Part shown: one piece after another, positions 61,807 to 64,000 of the stretch | Position numbering within the stretch: position 1 is the stretch's first letter | How the letters are laid out: the number at the start of each line of letters is the position of its first letter | NCBI GenBank assembly: GCA_002029295.1 | Contig: MZGW01000003.1 | Span: 124,001-188,000, forward strand | Reading direction: 5' to 3' | Length of the DNA stretch: 64,000 bases | From: Alkalithermobacter paradoxus | Lineage (GTDB): Bacteria; Bacillota; Clostridia; Peptostreptococcales; Peptostreptococcaceae | Position numbers and translations under genes: made by a program | Notes under the pieces: model-generated | What the model saw: the letters and a program-made list of their open reading frames with translations, nothing else | Told to the model about the DNA's origin: nothing | Database searches by the model: none

Positions 61807-64000
61807 TTATTTACTTGTTTTTCCATAAGCTTTTTTATATATTTCTGCAAGTTCACTAACTAATGGTAGCTTTGGATTAGCTCCTGTACACTGATCTTCA
61901 AAAGCCTTATCTGCAAGCTCATCTATTTTACTAAAGTACTCTTTTTCATCAATTCCACATTCTCTAACTGTAGAAGATATATTAAGCTCTTTTAAAAGAT
62001 CTTTTATAGCATTTATTAGTGATTTTACACCTTCTTCAACTGTATCAGATTTTAGTCCTAAGGCCTTAGCTATTTGTGCGTATTTTTTATCTGCTATAAA
62101 CTCTTTATATTTAGGGAATGCTGTTAATTTACTTGGTTTTGATGCGTTATATTCTATTACATGAGGAAGTAATATTGCATTTGCTCTACCATGTGGTATA
62201 TGGAACTGACCTCCTAGTTTATGTGCTAAAGAATGATTTATTCCAAGGAATGCATTTGTAAATGCCATTCCAGCCATAGCAGATGCATTGTGCATTTTTT
62301 CTCTTGCTTCTTTATCATTTCCATTTTTATATGCTCTAGGAAGATATTCAAATACAAGTTGTATGGCCTTTATAGCTAATGCATCTGTAAAATCTGTTGC
62401 CATTATAGAAACATAAGCTTCTATCGCATGTGTAAGCACATCCATACCAGTATCTGCTGTTACGCTCTTTGGAACACTCATTACAAAACTTGGATCTAAT
62501 ATCGCAACATCTGGAGTTAACTCGTAATCTGCAAGAGGATATTTTGTATTATTTTTCTTATCTGTTATAACTGTAAACGCTGTAACTTCTGAACCTGTTC
62601 CAGATGTAGTTGGTATAGCTACTAACTTAGAGTGATTTCCTAATTTAGGGAATTTGAATGTTCTCTTTCTTATATCCATAAACTTAAGTTTAAGAGCATT
62701 AAAGTCTAAATCTGGATGTTCATAGAATAACCACATTCCCTTAGCGGCATCTATAGGAGATCCACCACCTAGAGCTATTATGGTATCAGGTTTGAATTTT
62801 CTCATTAAGTTAGCTCCATTCATAACTGTTTCAACTGATGGATCTGGCTCTACATCTGAGAATACTTCTACCATAACAGGATTTCTTCTTTTTCTTAAGT
62901 GATATAACACTTTATCTACATAACCAAGTTCTGCCATTACTTTATCTGTAACTATAACCACTCTATCTACATTTGGCATCTTAGTCAAATACTGAACTGA
63001 TCCAAATTCATGATATATTCTTTCTGGAAGCTTAAACCACTGCATATTTACTCTTCTTTTCGTAACTTTCTTTACATTTACAAGATTTACTGCTGATACA
63101 TTGTCCGTTGTTGAGTTATTTCCCATTGAACCACATCCTAATGTAAGTGATGGTATATTTGTATTATATATATCTCCTATAGCTCCATGAGTTGATGGTG
63201 CATTTACAATAAGTCTTCCAGCTCTTACCTTATTTGAAAATTCATTTATAACCTTATCATTATTTGAATGTATAACAGCTGAATGTCCTAATCCACCAAA
63301 CTCTGTCATTTCTATTGCTCTTTGAATTCCTTCTTTGCTATTTTTAACTTTATAACAAGCTAATATAGGGCTTAATTTTTCTCTTGATAATGGATATTTT
63401 TCTCCTACACCTTCTAAATTTGCAACTAATATTTTTGTGTTTTCTGAAACATTTATTCCAGCCATCTTAGCTATTTCATAAGCACTTTGTCCAACTATCG
63501 CTGAGTTTATTGAGCATTTGTTTTCATCTATCGCAAACTTTTCAAGTTTTTGTGTTTCTTCTTTATTTAAGAAATAGCAGTCATATCTTTTCATTAAAGC
63601 TACTACATCATCATATATTTCTTCATCTATTATAACTGCTTGTTCTGATGCACATATCATTCCATTATCAAATGTCTTAGATAAAACTAAATCATTTACA
63701 GCTTGACTTACATCTGCGCTTTTTTCTATATAACAAGGAACATTACCTGCTCCTACTCCTAATGCTGGTTTTCCTGATGAATATGCAGCTTTAACCATTC
63801 CAGGTCCTCCTGTTGCTAATATAAGAGATACTCCTGAATGATTCATAAGCATATTCGATGCTTCTATCGATGGCTTATCTATCCATTGAATACAATCTTC
63901 TGGTGCTCCAGCTTTTATAGCAGCTTCTTTTACTATTCTTGCTGCTTCACTTGAGCACTTTTGAGCCGATGGGTGAAAACTAAATATAATTGGATTTCTA
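61807..64000 (-). CDS. adhE: Bifunctional aldehyde-alcohol dehydrogenase AdhE (5' part outside the window)
   Basis: Spirosome-forming fermentation enzyme that reduces acetyl-CoA to acetaldehyde and then to ethanol. The frame stays open from 61,807 to the window edge; the in-frame Met at 63,852 is internal. Upstream residues [10 protein letters not shown] and [10 protein letters not shown] are typical AdhE. The aldehyde dehydrogenase half has the catalytic Cys in [13 protein letters not shown]. The linker ends at [20 protein letters not shown]. The iron-alcohol dehydrogenase half has [13 protein letters not shown] and metal ligands in [20 protein letters not shown] and [11 protein letters not shown]. 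About 150 N-terminal residues are missing. Confidence 0.95.
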   Translation of the reverse strand, partial: RNPIIFSFHPSAQKCSSEAARIVKEAAIKAGAPEDCIQWIDKPSIEASNMLMNHSGVSLILATGGPGMVKAAYSSGKPALGVGAGNVPCYIEKSADVSQAVNDLVLSKTFDNGMICASEQAVIIDEEIYDDVVALMKRYDCYFLNKEETQKLEKFAIDENKCSINSAIVGQSAYEIAKMAGINVSENTKILVANLEGVGEKYPLSREKLSPILACYKVKNSKEGIQRAIEMTEFGGLGHSAVIHSNNDKVINEFSNKVRAGRLIVNAPSTHGAIGDIYNTNIPSLTLGCGSMGNNSTTDNVSAVNLVNVKKVTKRRVNMQWFKLPERIYHEFGSVQYLTKMPNVDRVVIVTDKVMAELGYVDKVLYHLRKRRNPVMVEVFSDVEPDPSVETVMNGANLMRKFKPDTIIALGGGSPIDAAKGMWLFYEHPDLDFNALKLKFMDIRKRTFKFPKLGNHSKLVAIPTTSGTGSEVTAFTVITDKKNNTKYPLADYELTPDVAILDPSFVMSVPKSVTADTGMDVLTHAIEAYVSIMATDFTDALAIKAIQLVFEYLPRAYKNGNDKEAREKMHNASAMAGMAFTNAFLGINHSLAHKLGGQFHIPHGRANAILLPHVIEYNASKPSKLTAFPKYKEFIADKKYAQIAKALGLKSDTVEEGVKSLINAIKDLLKELNISSTVRECGIDEKEYFSKIDELADKAFEDQCTGANPKLPLVSELAEIYKKAYGKTSK

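Noticed and set aside
63852-63852. ATG as the start of adhE
   Set aside because: The frame continues upstream to the window edge with typical AdhE residues, so this Met is internal.

Overview
The window is low-GC DNA from a Firmicute of the class Clostridia. Codon use, strong GGAGG ribosome sites, and the pairing of a bifunctional AdhE with class II aldolases and a small alarmone synthetase would suit the Peptostreptococcaceae or close relatives. The species cannot be fixed from the window alone. It has two parts: a prophage (about 1-43,550, its left end outside the window) and host chromosome (about 43,576-64,000).

All prophage genes are on the minus strand, so they read from right to left. 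The right end carries a 1,586-bp IS231-like IS4-family element (41,932-43,517) with a 10-bp palindromic target duplication. Next comes a two-gene restriction-modification system that closely resembles FokI: a two-headed adenine methylase with DPPY motifs at residues 218 and 548, and a GTG-started endonuclease with PD...D-T-K and the FokI dimer residues. Then follow a sigma factor, a small acidic protein and an ImmA/IrrE metallopeptidase in one operon, closed by tandem terminators. The replication and recombination block (35.9-27.0 kb) holds an HTH regulator, a Bro-N antirepressor, a SNF2 helicase split by 10 extra bases at its Walker A motif, a VRR-NUC nuclease, a fused PD-(D/E)XK nuclease/ATPase, a DUF669 protein, a family B DNA polymerase and a primase/D5 helicase, followed by three iterons. 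An ArpU/RinA-like activator, an HNH nuclease and a cos-like segment come next. An accessory block (24.9-18.6 kb) contains two DNA methyltransferases and an amidoligase / gamma-glutamylcyclotransferase group in which three genes share one promoter-operator motif and two share a C-terminal module. The late block runs in HK97/siphovirus order: terminase (TerL carries a class 3-type intein), portal, ClpP-like protease, capsid, head-tail connectors, major tail protein, a small 'moron', frameshifted G/GT chaperones, tape measure, Dit, tail endopeptidase, two tail-tip proteins and a holin. The integrase, lysin and left attachment site are not in view.

The host part begins with a 23S rRNA uracil methyltransferase of the RumA family. 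It continues with a PHP phosphoesterase, an RsuA-family pseudouridine synthase, a DUF1904 protein, two tandem class II aldolases (plus strand), a chemotaxis receptor, a SAM methyltransferase, a membrane protein whose start codon lies in a hairpin, an ABC exporter, a protein made of six 55-residue repeats, a metallophosphoesterase, a small (p)ppGpp synthetase, an MBL-fold hydrolase, a YkgJ cysteine-cluster protein, a TIGR01212-type radical SAM protein, an ArsR regulator and the 3' part of adhE.

The most noteworthy items are the prophage-borne FokI-like system, the amidoligase group with its shared control element, the Gln1 class 3-type intein, and the helicase gene interrupted in a way that a 10-base ribosomal hop would exactly repair. 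Many starts were moved inward from the longest open frame to the codon served by a good ribosome site; the reason is given in each entry.
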